From NCBI GenBank assembly GCA_020428315.1, contig JAGQNA010000001.1, forward strand, positions 1 to 64,000: a stretch of DNA of 64,000 nt, read 5' to 3'. The translations under genes and the position numbers were made by a program. This document shows, piece by piece, positions 7,582 to 18,246 of this stretch (position 1 is its first letter; each line of letters begins with the position of its first letter). The notes under the pieces were generated by a model. That model worked only from the letters and a program-made list of their open reading frames with translations, did no database searches and was not told the DNA's origin. This DNA comes from Candidatus Saccharimonadota bacterium (GTDB lineage: Bacteria; Patescibacteriota; Saccharimonadia; Saccharimonadales; Saccharimonadaceae).

Positions 7582-10500
7582 ATGCATAAAAAGCACAGAG
7601 TAAGAGTTTCATACAAGAAACTACGAGGGACTAGTAAGAAAATTAAATCTTTTATTAAGCAAACTTTAAGTTCCATAAACCGGAAATTAATAAAAAGATT
7701 CCCTGTAGTATCTAAAATACGAAAATGGAAATATTTTGATAAGCTACAAAAAGGCCTAGCTATTGGAGTGTTAGCAATTGCTACTGTAGGCTTACTGCAA
7801 TTACCTATTTTTGCTACACCAGACCTAAACGATACCTGGACATTTAGCAACCCGGCTGAATATAACCACAGTAGTGGTATTGAAATAAATTCCGGAATTG
7901 CACGACTCAAAGCCCGTAACTATACTAGTGATGCTAATACGCGAGCCCTATATCATCTTGACGAATCTGGCGGTACTAATATTAGTGATGCCTCACCAAA
8001 TAACAATAACGCCACGCTACAGGGCGGTCTGTTTACGACAGGTAACCTAAATAATGGCCTAAGTCTTAATGGCAGCAATGAATTCGCATCGGCTAATAAT
8101 TCAAACTCGCTCAAACTTGGACAACAGCAAACCATTGAGGGCTGGACAAAGTTTAACAATAATTTTAACGCTGGTTCGTCATCGCACCGTCAAGGTATTG
8201 TCGATAAAGGTGATTATCAACTTTATTACGACAACGAAACTGGTAAGGTAACCTATGAATTAGCTGATGCTAACGCCAATACCTGGACTCCCGCTGGCGG
8301 TAACGACGTCAATGGAAGCTGGGACCTGAACGGTAAGAGATCCGTCAACACTACTATAAAGATGGGGAGCGACATCTACGTTGGGATTGGTATTGACGTG
8401 GGGGATGCCGAAGTCTGGAAATGGGACGGTAGTAGCTGGACGCTGATTGGTGGCGGAGCCAACTCGGTAAATGGTAGCTGGAATGCCAACACTTACGAAG
8501 CGGTGCATACTCTAGTTACAGATGGTACAAATATTTACGCTGGGCTCGGTAACAATCCTGCAGGTGATGGTGAGGTTTGGAAATGGAACGGTAGTAGCTG
8601 GACTAAGATTGGTGGTGATAGCTTAAATGGTGGCTGGACAAACTATATAGAAGCTGTTTATTCATTGGAATACTTCAACGGAAAGCTGTACGCCGGTACT
8701 GGTAAATCTACAACGGATGCCGAGATTTGGGAATGGAACGGTAGTAGCTGGACGAAAATCGGTGGTGACGGTGTAAGCGGGAGTTGGAATACCGCATATG
8801 AATACGTGCCTAAAATTACAAATGACGGCACCAATTTATACGCTTCTCTTGGTAACTCCGCAGGTGATGCTGAGGTTTGGAAATGGAACGGTAGTAGCTG
8901 GACTAAGATTGGTGGCGACAGTATAAACGGTGGCTGGGACGCCACTTATGAGTCGGTTCTATCATTAGAATATTACGGTGGTAACTTATATGCCGGACTG
9001 GGTAGCACAACTAACGATGCTGAGGTTTGGAAATGGAACGGTAGTAGCTGGACTAAGATTGGTGGTGACGGTGTTAATAGCAGTTGGGGGGCAAATTATG
9101 AATACGTTAGCTCGCTAGCTTGGGACGGCACAAATTTGTACGCGGGGCTTGGTAACAGTAATGGTGATGGTGAGGTATGGCAGTGGAACGGTAGTAGCTG
9201 GACTAAGATTGGTGGTGACGGTGTTAATAGCAGTTGGCCCACCATACTAGGCGATGCTATCTATTCATTATTCTACGAAGGTGGTAAATTATACGCTGGA
9301 ATTATAGATGCTGCTGGGGACGGCGGACTATGGGTATTTGAAAGTGGCTCCTGGACTAAAATTGGCGGCGGTAATGTAAATAAAAGTTGGAGCAAATACG
9401 GGCCGGCATCTGTCAATGTTATGCAAAAGGTTGGTGACTATCTGTACGCTGGTCTGGGTAATTACGCAGGTACGGCAAATGTTTGGCGCTTTGATGGCAA
9501 TAGTTGGGAGATAGTTGGTGGACAAGGCATCAACAATAGCTGGGGACCTGATACCTATGAACAAGTTATGAGCATGGCTAGCTTCCAGGGCAAGTTAATT
9601 GTGGGACTGGGAACAACTGCCAATGATGCTGAAGTCTGGCAATGGGACGGTACTACCTGGACTAAAATTGGCGGGGACAGCCTAAATAGTGGCTGGACGG
9701 CCAACTTTGAAGAAGTTAGCTCGATGGCTGCAGATGATACTGAACTGTACGTTGGCCTGGGTACCAACACTGGTGATGGTGAAGTCTGGAAATGGAATGG
9801 TAGTAGCTGGACCAAAATTGGTGGCGATAGCCTAAATAATGGATGGACGAACTATGTTGAGCGGGTGGCTTCAATAGCAATCCATAACGGCAAGCTATAT
9901 GCTGGCCTAGGCGGACACACTGGCGATGCTGAGATCTGGGAATGGAACGGTAGTAGCTGGACCAAGGTAGGTGGTGACACAATCGATGGCAGCTGGGGGT
10001 TCTCTGACTATCAACAAGTTGAGTCGATGATCTCGTATAACGGTAAGCTATACATTGGTACTGGTAATATTACGGGAGCAGCGACGTTATGGTCATGGGA
10101 TGGTTCTACATGGACCAAAGTAGGTGGCGATAATGTCAATGGCAGTTGGACCAGTGGTACGTATGAACGCCTAAAAACTCTTGCGGTTTATAATGGCGAC
10201 CTATACGCAGGCCTAGGGTACAGTGCCGGTGATGGCGAAGTCTGGCGACTTAGTGATGGTAATTGGACCAAAATCGGTGGAACTGGACTAAATAATGGCT
10301 GGGCATCAAACATAGAAGAGATTGGTTCATTCAGTGCCTACAAAGGTAAGTTCTATGTTGGCACCGGCCTATCCGCAAATTTAGACGCAAGGGTCTGGAG
10401 CTGGGGTAATAATACATTCGTACAGTCCAACCAGTCTAGTTTTGACACTAATTGGCACCACATCGCTGCCACATATGATGGCTCTACCGCCAAAATATTT

Positions 10501-13500
10501 ATAGATGGTACACAAGACGCTTCAACCACCAGTAATATTACAGTAGACTCAAAGAATCGCGATCTATTGATTGGTAAAACCTACGGTGGCCGTGAGTTTG
10601 GAAAACCAGTTGGACACTTTGAGGGTAAACTGGATGAAATTCGCCTTAGTGATGTAGTCCGCACTAATTTTATCTCGAAACCTTACGCCGATGCCCCACA
10701 AACAGTTGAGCTAGCAGACAGCGCACGCAAATCTGGTGTTTGGCATTGGGATACGTTATCTCATACAGATATTCCAGACGGCGGTAGTATTGCATATCGG
10801 CTATCTGACGACGATGGTTCAACCTGGAAGTACTGGGACGGTCTGGCTTGGACCACATCAAATAGCCTATCCGAGGCTAACACACCAACCATAATATCAG
10901 CCCATTTTGACAGCTTTCCTGTCACCTTTAAGGGTATGAAGTGGCAGGCAGTGCTAAGCGGTAACGGCAATCAGCAAGTTTCGCTTGATGGCGTATCTGC
11001 CATGGCTACCTCAGACACAGTCGACCCAACAGCCAACCCATCCAATTTAGCAGGTTACAAAGCCAACGGAGGTAGTGCAATTACTCCAAGTGGCTGGACA
11101 AACGGCTCTTCACCGTACTTCACCTGGGATCCGGGTAACGATGATGACTCGGGCATTCGTGGCTACTGTGCCTACCTTGGCACTGACCCTAGTGCTGACC
11201 CAATTACGACAAAAGGTATGTTGGGAGCATCTCCTGAATATACAAATAACAATTGTCAATTCGTTGTGAGCGGTAACTCTCTTGACCTCGCCACACCAGG
11301 TTTACTTGGTACGCCACTTTCGAGCAGTAACGATACTCTGTACCTCAGCTTACGTACAATAGATAAAGCAGGTAATATTACAAACACGTCATCACAATTT
11401 GCATTTAAGTTTGACAATACCGCCCCATCCAACCCTGGCTTTATTACTGCTCCGTCTGGCTTTATAAACACCAAAGACGTTGAAATGTCATGGCCAACCA
11501 GTGGTGGTAGTGCCCCGAGTGATGCCAACTCGGGAATTGCTGGCTTACAATATCGTATTGGCCCAGGTGGAACTTGGTATGGTGATGTACACAATGGCGG
11601 TGGCGACAGCTCAGATTTACTAGTAAACGATGGGTTATACGCAACTATACCGACACCAGACCATAACGACTTAGCCGAAGGAATTAATACGGTTTACTTC
11701 CGAACCTGGGACCAGGCTGGTAATTACACTACATCGTATGCAACAGCCACTCTAAAAATTAACACTTCGGGTGCCCCAAGCGAGCCAAATAATCTTACAG
11801 CGAGCCCATCGTCAAATACATCAAATTCATTTGGGTTCAACTGGGACGAACCAACAACTTATGTCGGTAACCAAAATAACATCACCTACTGCTACACTGT
11901 AAACGCTGTCCCGTCAGCATCATCGTGTGTCTACACCGCCCCTGGATCAACCGAATTGACAGTCGGCCCGTATGCCACGCAGCCAGGAGTGAATACACTA
12001 TATGTAGTGGCCAGAGACGAATCTAGTAACATTAACTATCTAAACTACTCATCTGTTACTTTTTCGGCTAATACCTCAGCACCTGGAGTACCTCGCAATA
12101 CGGATATTGTAGATGTATCAATTAAGAATACTAGCAACTGGCGAATCGCACTGACCTGGGCACCTCCTATAAATGTCGGGAGTGGCGTTAGCTCATATAA
12201 TATTTATCGTTCAACTGATAACTCAAGCTTTAGTAAAGTTGGCACAAGCACTAGTACGACTTACATCGATGCAGGATTAAATCAAATAAAATATTTCTAT
12301 AAGGTTACTGCCTGCGACAATACAAATAACTGTGGTGCACCTGGTTCAGTGGTAAACGAATCACCAACCGGTAAGTTTACTAGTCCTGCCTCTCTAATGA
12401 GTGGTCCCTCTGTTAGCGGAATCACCACTAAACGTGCCTCAATTAGCTGGTCAACTAATCGAGTTAGTGACTCTAAGATCGTCATCGGCACCAAGAGTGG
12501 AAAATACAGCAGCTCAGAAGTTGGCAACTCTGACCAGGTATCATCGCACAAAATATCGCTTGATAATCTTTCACCTGGAACTACTTACTACTACAAGGCA
12601 AAGTGGACAGATGAAGACGGTAACACCGGTACAAGTCAAGAACAGACATTTACAACTGCTCCAGCACCAGTCATAAAAGAAACTTCAATTAGTGATATAT
12701 CTCTATCGGGAGCTAATATATCGTTTACTGTTAAAGGTGCAACAAAGGCAAAAATTTACTACGGAACTAGCGACTCATTCGGTGGTCTTAAGCAAATCAA
12801 TACATCAACTTCTGAATCTAGATATAAAATTGATTTAGGTAATTTATCCGATGGTACAAAGTACTACATTATGGTTGGTAGTCAGGATCAAGAAGGAAGC
12901 GAGTATAGAGGCAGTATCTTAACCTTCACTACTCCATCACGACCACGTATTACTAACCTTCGCTTCCAGCCAGTTGCTAAAGAGCCCACGAGCACCCAAC
13001 GAGTTACATGGACAACTAATGTGCCAACTACTAGCCAAGTCAGCTACTCAACGCCAAATGGCAGACTAATTGAAATACAAGATTCAAAAATGGTTACTGA
13101 ACATGAAATAACGATTCGTAACCTTCAAGATGATAGCGTCTACAGCCTGATAGCATCTAGTCGTGATCGATCAGGAAATCTTGCCACCTCTGACAAACAG
13201 TCGTTCCGAACTGCCCTTGATACTCGGCCACCAACAGTTAGTAACATCGTGGTAAAGTCATCAATTCGTGGTTCTGGAACTGAGTCTCGTGGTCAATTGG
13301 TTGTTTCTTGGCAGACCGACGAGCCATCAGCTAGTCAAGTAGCCTATTCTGAAGGGTCTGGTGTAAAAGTATTTAACAGTAAATCTGCCGAAGATACCAA
13401 GATGACGACCGAACATATTATTATTATTTCTGATCTACCGACATCTCGCGTCTATAGTGTCCAGCCCCTTTCAAAAGATAAATCTAAAAATGAAGGTCAG

Positions 13501-13590
13501 GGTGAAGTGCAAACAGCTATCATCGGACGAGCGTCGGATAGTGCGATCACGATAATATTTAATACATTAAAGTCTATCTTTGGTCTCTAG
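7582..13590 (+). CDS. Giant secreted surface protein (LamG, 50-residue repeats, FN3)
   Basis: 2002 residues. A long basic N-terminus precedes a single hydrophobic export segment (~54-78). The first half of a LamG/concanavalin-like domain (from ALYHLDESGG, ~120-230) is followed by ~14 repeats of ~50 residues with the pattern V-W-x-W-N-G-S-S-W-T-K-I-G-G-D ... W. The second LamG half resumes near residue 950 (NWHHIAATYDGS ... KLDEIRLSDVVR). From ~1140 to the end are several Ig/FN3-like domains (typical YSTDNSSF and SPGTTYYYKA stretches). There is no sorting motif or C-terminal membrane segment. Repeats of this type probably form propeller blades. Probable adhesin for host contact (inference). 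The ABC exporter genes start 1 nt after its stop, so they may share an operon. Confidence 0.85.
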   Translation: MHKKHRVRVSYKKLRGTSKKIKSFIKQTLSSINRKLIKRFPVVSKIRKWKYFDKLQKGLAIGVLAIATVGLLQLPIFATPDLNDTWTFSNPAEYNHSSGIEINSGIARLKARNYTSDANTRALYHLDESGGTNISDASPNNNNATLQGGLFTTGNLNNGLSLNGSNEFASANNSNSLKLGQQQTIEGWTKFNNNFNAGSSSHRQGIVDKGDYQLYYDNETGKVTYELADANANTWTPAGGNDVNGSWDLNGKRSVNTTIKMGSDIYVGIGIDVGDAEVWKWDGSSWTLIGGGANSVNGSWNANTYEAVHTLVTDGTNIYAGLGNNPAGDGEVWKWNGSSWTKIGGDSLNGGWTNYIEAVYSLEYFNGKLYAGTGKSTTDAEIWEWNGSSWTKIGGDGVSGSWNTAYEYVPKITNDGTNLYASLGNSAGDAEVWKWNGSSWTKIGGDSINGGWDATYESVLSLEYYGGNLYAGLGSTTNDAEVWKWNGSSWTKIGGDGVNSSWGANYEYVSSLAWDGTNLYAGLGNSNGDGEVWQWNGSSWTKIGGDGVNSSWPTILGDAIYSLFYEGGKLYAGIIDAAGDGGLWVFESGSWTKIGGGNVNKSWSKYGPASVNVMQKVGDYLYAGLGNYAGTANVWRFDGNSWEIVGGQGINNSWGPDTYEQVMSMASFQGKLIVGLGTTANDAEVWQWDGTTWTKIGGDSLNSGWTANFEEVSSMAADDTELYVGLGTNTGDGEVWKWNGSSWTKIGGDSLNNGWTNYVERVASIAIHNGKLYAGLGGHTGDAEIWEWNGSSWTKVGGDTIDGSWGFSDYQQVESMISYNGKLYIGTGNITGAATLWSWDGSTWTKVGGDNVNGSWTSGTYERLKTLAVYNGDLYAGLGYSAGDGEVWRLSDGNWTKIGGTGLNNGWASNIEEIGSFSAYKGKFYVGTGLSANLDARVWSWGNNTFVQSNQSSFDTNWHHIAATYDGSTAKIFIDGTQDASTTSNITVDSKNRDLLIGKTYGGREFGKPVGHFEGKLDEIRLSDVVRTNFISKPYADAPQTVELADSARKSGVWHWDTLSHTDIPDGGSIAYRLSDDDGSTWKYWDGLAWTTSNSLSEANTPTIISAHFDSFPVTFKGMKWQAVLSGNGNQQVSLDGVSAMATSDTVDPTANPSNLAGYKANGGSAITPSGWTNGSSPYFTWDPGNDDDSGIRGYCAYLGTDPSADPITTKGMLGASPEYTNNNCQFVVSGNSLDLATPGLLGTPLSSSNDTLYLSLRTIDKAGNITNTSSQFAFKFDNTAPSNPGFITAPSGFINTKDVEMSWPTSGGSAPSDANSGIAGLQYRIGPGGTWYGDVHNGGGDSSDLLVNDGLYATIPTPDHNDLAEGINTVYFRTWDQAGNYTTSYATATLKINTSGAPSEPNNLTASPSSNTSNSFGFNWDEPTTYVGNQNNITYCYTVNAVPSASSCVYTAPGSTELTVGPYATQPGVNTLYVVARDESSNINYLNYSSVTFSANTSAPGVPRNTDIVDVSIKNTSNWRIALTWAPPINVGSGVSSYNIYRSTDNSSFSKVGTSTSTTYIDAGLNQIKYFYKVTACDNTNNCGAPGSVVNESPTGKFTSPASLMSGPSVSGITTKRASISWSTNRVSDSKIVIGTKSGKYSSSEVGNSDQVSSHKISLDNLSPGTTYYYKAKWTDEDGNTGTSQEQTFTTAPAPVIKETSISDISLSGANISFTVKGATKAKIYYGTSDSFGGLKQINTSTSESRYKIDLGNLSDGTKYYIMVGSQDQEGSEYRGSILTFTTPSRPRITNLRFQPVAKEPTSTQRVTWTTNVPTTSQVSYSTPNGRLIEIQDSKMVTEHEITIRNLQDDSVYSLIASSRDRSGNLATSDKQSFRTALDTRPPTVSNIVVKSSIRGSGTESRGQLVVSWQTDEPSASQVAYSEGSGVKVFNSKSAEDTKMTTEHIIIISDLPTSRVYSVQPLSKDKSKNEGQGEVQTAIIGRASDSAITIIFNTLKSIFGL
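8416..10410 (+). repeat. Tandem 150-bp coding repeats
   Basis: The core TGGAACGGTAGTAGCTGGAC occurs perfectly at 8584, 8734, 8884, 9034 and 9184, exactly 150 bp apart, and again at 9943. Diverged copies fill the rest. A longer block around 9055-9087 is repeated at 9211-9241. DNA-level identity points to recent unequal duplication. Confidence 0.9.
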
Positions 13591-13591
13591 C

Positions 13592-14377
13592 ATGACTAGT
13601 GTAAAATTGCCCGTCGATAAATCACTATTCACGACGAACAACTTGATGCTCACCTACACATCCGGTGATCAGGAAGTTACTGCTATCCACCCATGCTCAT
13701 TACAGATTCCCGAGGGTTCAATTACTGTTATTTACGGATCATCTGGTAGTGGAAAATCTAGCTTACTAAATATATTATCTGGCCTACAGAAGCCGACAAA
13801 GGGCACTTTAAATTTCTATGGCGAAGACGTGTACCGGCAGTCTCATAATGAGTTAGCCTACTTTCGAGCACATGAGCTTGGTATTGTATACCAAACGAAC
13901 TACTGGGTAAAAAGCTTATCGGTTATTGACAACATCTCGCTACCGTTGTTTTTTCAGGGTGAGTCCAAAGAATCTGCTCACCAAAAAACACTCGATGCAT
14001 TACGTCGTGTCGATATGGAGAAGTATGCTCATAAATATCCCGTACTATTATCTGGAGGTGAACAGCAACGTGTTGCTATGGCGAGAGCAATTGTCAGCGA
14101 TCCACCCGTTATTATTGCAGATGAACCAACTGGTAGCCTCGATACCGAGAATGGTAACATGATAATCAAACTACTTCAAAAGCTGCAAAAAGAAGGCAAT
14201 AAGACAATCATTATGGTTACGCATAATCTTGAGTACCTTTATATTGCCGATCATCTCCTCGAGATTCAAGACGGCAAAATAGAGCAAATTGAGCAGGATA
14301 AGATTGCTTCAACTGTTCGCAGTATGCTGTCTGATACACGAAAACGAATTACAGGCCTAATGGAGGATGGTAAATAA
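13592..14377 (+). CDS. ABC transporter ATPase (LolD/MacB type)
   Basis: 261 residues from ATG 13592, 1 nt after the stop of the surface-protein gene; an upstream in-frame TTG at 13580 would overlap that gene. Walker A (GSSGSGKSS), signature (LSGGEQQR), Walker B ([12 protein letters not shown]) and the H-loop (VTHN) are all present, and the EPTGSLD form is typical of the LolD/FtsE/MacB group. It pairs with the FtsX-like permease that follows, overlapping by 1 nt (TAATG). Such pairs work as mechanotransmission or export machines rather than importers. The placement suggests a role in release or handling of the surface protein, but this is inference. Confidence 0.92.
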   Translation: MTSVKLPVDKSLFTTNNLMLTYTSGDQEVTAIHPCSLQIPEGSITVIYGSSGSGKSSLLNILSGLQKPTKGTLNFYGEDVYRQSHNELAYFRAHELGIVYQTNYWVKSLSVIDNISLPLFFQGESKESAHQKTLDALRRVDMEKYAHKYPVLLSGGEQQRVAMARAIVSDPPVIIADEPTGSLDTENGNMIIKLLQKLQKEGNKTIIMVTHNLEYLYIADHLLEIQDGKIEQIEQDKIASTVRSMLSDTRKRITGLMEDGK

Positions 14378-15609
14378 TGCGCCTAAAGCAACCATCAGCA
14401 AAAGATAAGCCCGCTGTTCGCTTACGTATTTTAGCGTCACTTGCATGGCAGAATCTATTACACAAAAAATTACGGACCTCTCTGACAGTTGCAGGAATTG
14501 CTGTTGGAATCGGAGCAGTTTATTTTCTATTATCACTCGGTTTCGGAGTGCAACGACTAGTTGTAAATGAGGTTGTCGGCAATCAATCTATTCGAACAAT
14601 TGATGTGCGCACAGATAACTCAAAGGCTGTAAAAATTAATGATATATCTACTGAACGTATTGCAAACATATCAAACGTTAAGGAGATTGGAAAAAGTTAT
14701 TTCTTCCCAGGAAATCTTAAGATCAACAATAGCGAGAATGACAGTATTATCTATGGGGTAAACGATGGTTACGAAAATTTGACAAATCTAAATCTAATTA
14801 AAGGCTCAAGATTAAGTGACTCTAAAGAGGATAATCCGATTTTACTAAACAAGGCTTCGCTTGAGGCTATGGGATTAGATAAGGACTTGACCCAAGTATT
14901 AAATAAGTCTGTTGAAATATCTATCCCATTATCTAAAATAAAAAAAGATTTGGGTAAACTCAAAAAAACATTTAAGGTAGTTGGTGTTATTGATTCTGGC
15001 AGCGGGTCTGAGGTTTTTGTACGATCAGATATATTTCGAGGTCTAGGAATAACCGAACTAACCCAACTTAAGGTAGGTGTAAACGATGTTGAAAACGTAA
15101 ACACTGTAAGGTCGCAGATAGAGAACTTAGGGTTTGAAACGTCCTCTCCTGTTGACACATTGAATGAAATCAATCGCGTATTCCAGTTTATTAATATAAT
15201 CTTGGTTGGATTTGGTGGAATTGGTATGATAATCGCTATTCTTGGTATGTTCAATACCCTTACCGTGTCTCTACTCGAACGCACCCGAGAAATTGGCCTA
15301 ATGTTTGCCCTGGGTGCCCGCTCAATCGACATGAAGCGATTATTTATATTTGAAGCCCTATTGCTCTCAATATCCGGTTCAATTATTGGTATTATTGGTG
15401 CATACTTACTTGGTATAGTAATAAACTTAGTAATGAACTTCTTTGCTTCACAGCGTGGTGTTCATGAAGGATTTGACCTATTTGCCAACCCGCCAATTTT
15501 AATTATTGGAGTAATTTTATTTATGATCTTTGTTGGATTATTAGTTGTAGTTCTTCCATCTAGACGAGCACAAAAAATTAACCCTATCGACGCTCTACGG
15601 CGCGAATAA
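14377..15609 (+). CDS. ABC transporter permease (MacB/FtsX-like)
   Basis: 410 residues with the MacB topology. The first membrane helix (~33-58) follows the family's typical LAWQNLLHKKLRTSLT start. A ~220-residue extracytoplasmic domain lies at ~60-285, then three helices (~290-315, ~340-365, ~375-400) with the conserved ERTREIGLMFALGA coupling segment and a PSRRAQKINPIDALR ending. Its stop lies 4 nt from the converging NHL gene's end, and no hairpin terminator is seen in that gap. Confidence 0.9.
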   Translation: MRLKQPSAKDKPAVRLRILASLAWQNLLHKKLRTSLTVAGIAVGIGAVYFLLSLGFGVQRLVVNEVVGNQSIRTIDVRTDNSKAVKINDISTERIANISNVKEIGKSYFFPGNLKINNSENDSIIYGVNDGYENLTNLNLIKGSRLSDSKEDNPILLNKASLEAMGLDKDLTQVLNKSVEISIPLSKIKKDLGKLKKTFKVVGVIDSGSGSEVFVRSDIFRGLGITELTQLKVGVNDVENVNTVRSQIENLGFETSSPVDTLNEINRVFQFINIILVGFGGIGMIIAILGMFNTLTVSLLERTREIGLMFALGARSIDMKRLFIFEALLLSISGSIIGIIGAYLLGIVINLVMNFFASQRGVHEGFDLFANPPILIIGVILFMIFVGLLVVVLPSRRAQKINPIDALRRE

Positions 15610-15613
15610 ATAA

Positions 15614-18076
15614 TTACTTATTTTGAGTCTTTACTACGCCGGCAATCTTACGCCATAGGATAGCTACCGCAACAATAGCCATGATGCCAAGAGCAACCGC
15701 TAGATATTTTACCGGCTGACTATCAAGCCAGAATCCTGTATTCGGTACACCTGGTATGCCATTGGAGTTGTCTTTGTTAGTATTGGGCTTATTAACTCCA
15801 CCGCCCTGACCCTGAGCCTGAGCCTGACTAGAACCACCGCTAGTATTGTTACTGCCTGAGCTCGTGGTAACCCCTAAGCCTATCGGGTCAATAATCTTTC
15901 CATTCACCACACCGTCTTCGTCGTTAACTCCCCCGTCGGTGGCCGTATACACTACTCGTATATAACGCTGGCCTGATTCCATAAATTCACTGACTGTCGT
16001 GTTTGATACGGCTGAGTACTGTTTAGTTACCGAATTATACTTACGAACAACGACCTTATCTATGTCAAGATCCGTCTTGAAGCGTAAGTCTATCGTTTGA
16101 CTAAGTCCACTTGGTGTATCTAGGCAAAAATCAACAAATCCAGCCGGATAACTATAGCCATCATCTCCAGCTTCTAAGGAAGACTCTTGGTTTACGCTGT
16201 GGCATGATATTTTCGTAAATGGATTGGTTGACAGTACTGTATCATCAACCCTGCTAATCTCTGATGGATAAGAAAACTTCTGCACACGGCCGTTTGCAAG
16301 CTCGGTCACGTATACATTACCTTCGGTGTCCACTTCGACACCGCCCGGCCCAGCAAACTCACCCAGATCACCCCCAGGACTACCCCATTTTGATAAATAC
16401 CCTCCATTTGAATCAAACTTCTGGATACGACTATTATTGAATTCGCTCACATAGACGTTGTTCAAAACATCTACTGCTATCCGAACTGGGAAGTTTAGCT
16501 GCCCATCGCCACTACCCTGACTACCCCACTTGGTGATGAAGTTTCCGTTCGCATCAAACTTCTGGACATTATGATTCTGAGCATCTACTACATAGACAAA
16601 GCCGCCTCTGTCGACATCAATACCAAACACTGTCCCAAACTGCCCATAGCCACTACCCTGACTACCCCACTTGGTGATGAAGTTTCCGTTCGCATCAAAC
16701 TTCTGAATTCGATAATTTGCCATGTCTGTCACATAAAAATTGCCACTACCGTCAATCGCCAAACTAGTTGGTTTATACAGCTGACCGTCTCCGCCACCCG
16801 TTGTGCCAATTTTAGACAAAAAGTTACCCTGCTTGTCGAATACCTGGATTCGATTATTGCCAGAATCCGCCACCATAAGATTACCTGTGTGCGGATTGTA
16901 CTTGATGTAGTAGGGGGTGATCATCTCACCATCGGCCGAACCATAAGACCCCCACACCTTCAAAGGGTTGCCGTTCTGGTCAAGTTTAACAATTCTATGG
17001 CTGCCAGTATCTACTGCGTAAAGATTGCCCTCAGGGTCATGAGTCGACGATGTTACTTCATCAAATTGTGAGTCGCCTATAAGATACTTGTCAATTACAT
17101 CAACGCTACCATTGCTGGTGTTAAATTTATATATCTTGGTATCTAGACCCTGGCTACTTATAGCCAAAAGGCTTCCGCTACCGTCCAAACTAACGCTCAA
17201 AATATTCGACATCGTTGGCTCAGACCATTTACCCAAATAGCTTCCGTTGCTCGTATCAAATCGCTGTATCCTATCAGAGTTATCTGCAGCGTACAAAACA
17301 CCACTCTGATCAACCGCTATACTAGACAGGTTGTTAAATTGCCCATCACCAAATCCAGTAGAGCCCATCTTGAGCTGAAATACACCGCTAGACGAGAATT
17401 TCTTAATTTCACCCGTAGAAGTATCGGCTATGTAGATGTTGTCGGCTGCATCAATCGCTATGGCGTGTATAGCATAGAACTTATCATCCCCCGCGCCATA
17501 GCCACCCCATGATGTTATATAACTCCCCTGATCACTATATTTCCAGACTCGAGACTGATTCTGATCGATTATGTAGATGTTATCCTGTGAATCAACTACC
17601 ACCCCTACCGGCATACTACCACTGATATTAATCATGCTTGCCGGTGCGGCAGTGCCATCAGAATTAAACTTCAGGACACGACCATTGTATGAATCTGCAA
17701 CATAGATTTCTCCGCTACCACTAACCGCCAGTCCTCGCAGTGGGCAAAACTGCTCAGCTGGGGCGCTAGGTCCACATCCGTAGTATCCGATAGAGCCGAT
17801 TATACTATTACTAACATCCACCTTGACGATACCATTGTAGTTCGTCATGACATACCGATTGCCCTGGCTATCCACAGCTATAGAGTTGGCGTCTTCGATA
17901 CGGCTCGAGCCATAGCTACCATAGCTCGCTACGGGAGACGGCGTGTCGCTTGGATTTACCGCTGCCCGAGTATCCGTGCCGCTAACACTCGACCACACCA
18001 ATGCAAAAAATAATACAAAAAGTACAAAAAATCTATTAATGGTACCCGGCGCTCCACGACGCGTAATAGCTATCAC
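15614..18076 (-). CDS. Sortase-anchored NHL-repeat surface protein
   Basis: 820 residues from a GTG at 18076 with a GGGGGATGAG stretch just upstream. A signal-peptide-like helix lies at ~12-35. NHL repeats (~60-620) come next, then a choice-of-anchor U-like domain (TDGGVNDEDGVVNGK...DPIGLG), a low-complexity Ser/Gly/Gln/Asn linker, and a complete sorting signal: VPNTG (~777-781), hydrophobic helix (~790-807) and basic tail. This is the full-length version of the anchor that is missing from its two paralogues (4108-6465, 18247-20649). Likely attached by one of the two sortases in the window. Confidence 0.88.
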   Translation of the reverse strand: MIAITRRGAPGTINRFFVLFVLFFALVWSSVSGTDTRAAVNPSDTPSPVASYGSYGSSRIEDANSIAVDSQGNRYVMTNYNGIVKVDVSNSIIGSIGYYGCGPSAPAEQFCPLRGLAVSGSGEIYVADSYNGRVLKFNSDGTAAPASMINISGSMPVGVVVDSQDNIYIIDQNQSRVWKYSDQGSYITSWGGYGAGDDKFYAIHAIAIDAADNIYIADTSTGEIKKFSSSGVFQLKMGSTGFGDGQFNNLSSIAVDQSGVLYAADNSDRIQRFDTSNGSYLGKWSEPTMSNILSVSLDGSGSLLAISSQGLDTKIYKFNTSNGSVDVIDKYLIGDSQFDEVTSSTHDPEGNLYAVDTGSHRIVKLDQNGNPLKVWGSYGSADGEMITPYYIKYNPHTGNLMVADSGNNRIQVFDKQGNFLSKIGTTGGGDGQLYKPTSLAIDGSGNFYVTDMANYRIQKFDANGNFITKWGSQGSGYGQFGTVFGIDVDRGGFVYVVDAQNHNVQKFDANGNFITKWGSQGSGDGQLNFPVRIAVDVLNNVYVSEFNNSRIQKFDSNGGYLSKWGSPGGDLGEFAGPGGVEVDTEGNVYVTELANGRVQKFSYPSEISRVDDTVLSTNPFTKISCHSVNQESSLEAGDDGYSYPAGFVDFCLDTPSGLSQTIDLRFKTDLDIDKVVVRKYNSVTKQYSAVSNTTVSEFMESGQRYIRVVYTATDGGVNDEDGVVNGKIIDPIGLGVTTSSGSNNTSGGSSQAQAQGQGGGVNKPNTNKDNSNGIPGVPNTGFWLDSQPVKYLAVALGIMAIVAVAILWRKIAGVVKTQNK

Positions 18077-18246
18077 CTCATCCCCCTAATGTATAGTTAG
18101 TATAATTTTAGCATACAAAGATTGAGGATGTAACGAATTTACTTGTATCCTGCACTGTCTTCTTGCAAGACAAAACAATCGATATCGCTATAGACAGTAT
18201 TCTTCGCTGACCGACCGCTTTTTCTACCTTTCTCAGCACATTTACT
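18077..18246. other. 170-bp gap between two NHL genes
   Basis: It holds TATACT/TATAAT-like boxes within ~18090-18110 (minus), a plausible promoter for the 15614-18076 gene, and a 6-bp hairpin (TGTCTT/AAGACA) near 18157-18173 without a T-run. No gene is seen. Confidence 0.35.

Noticed and set aside
14769-15332. 187-codon minus-strand ORF inside the permease gene
   Set aside because: Antisense shadow of a well-supported membrane protein; Ile/Ser/Thr-rich and without a start signal.
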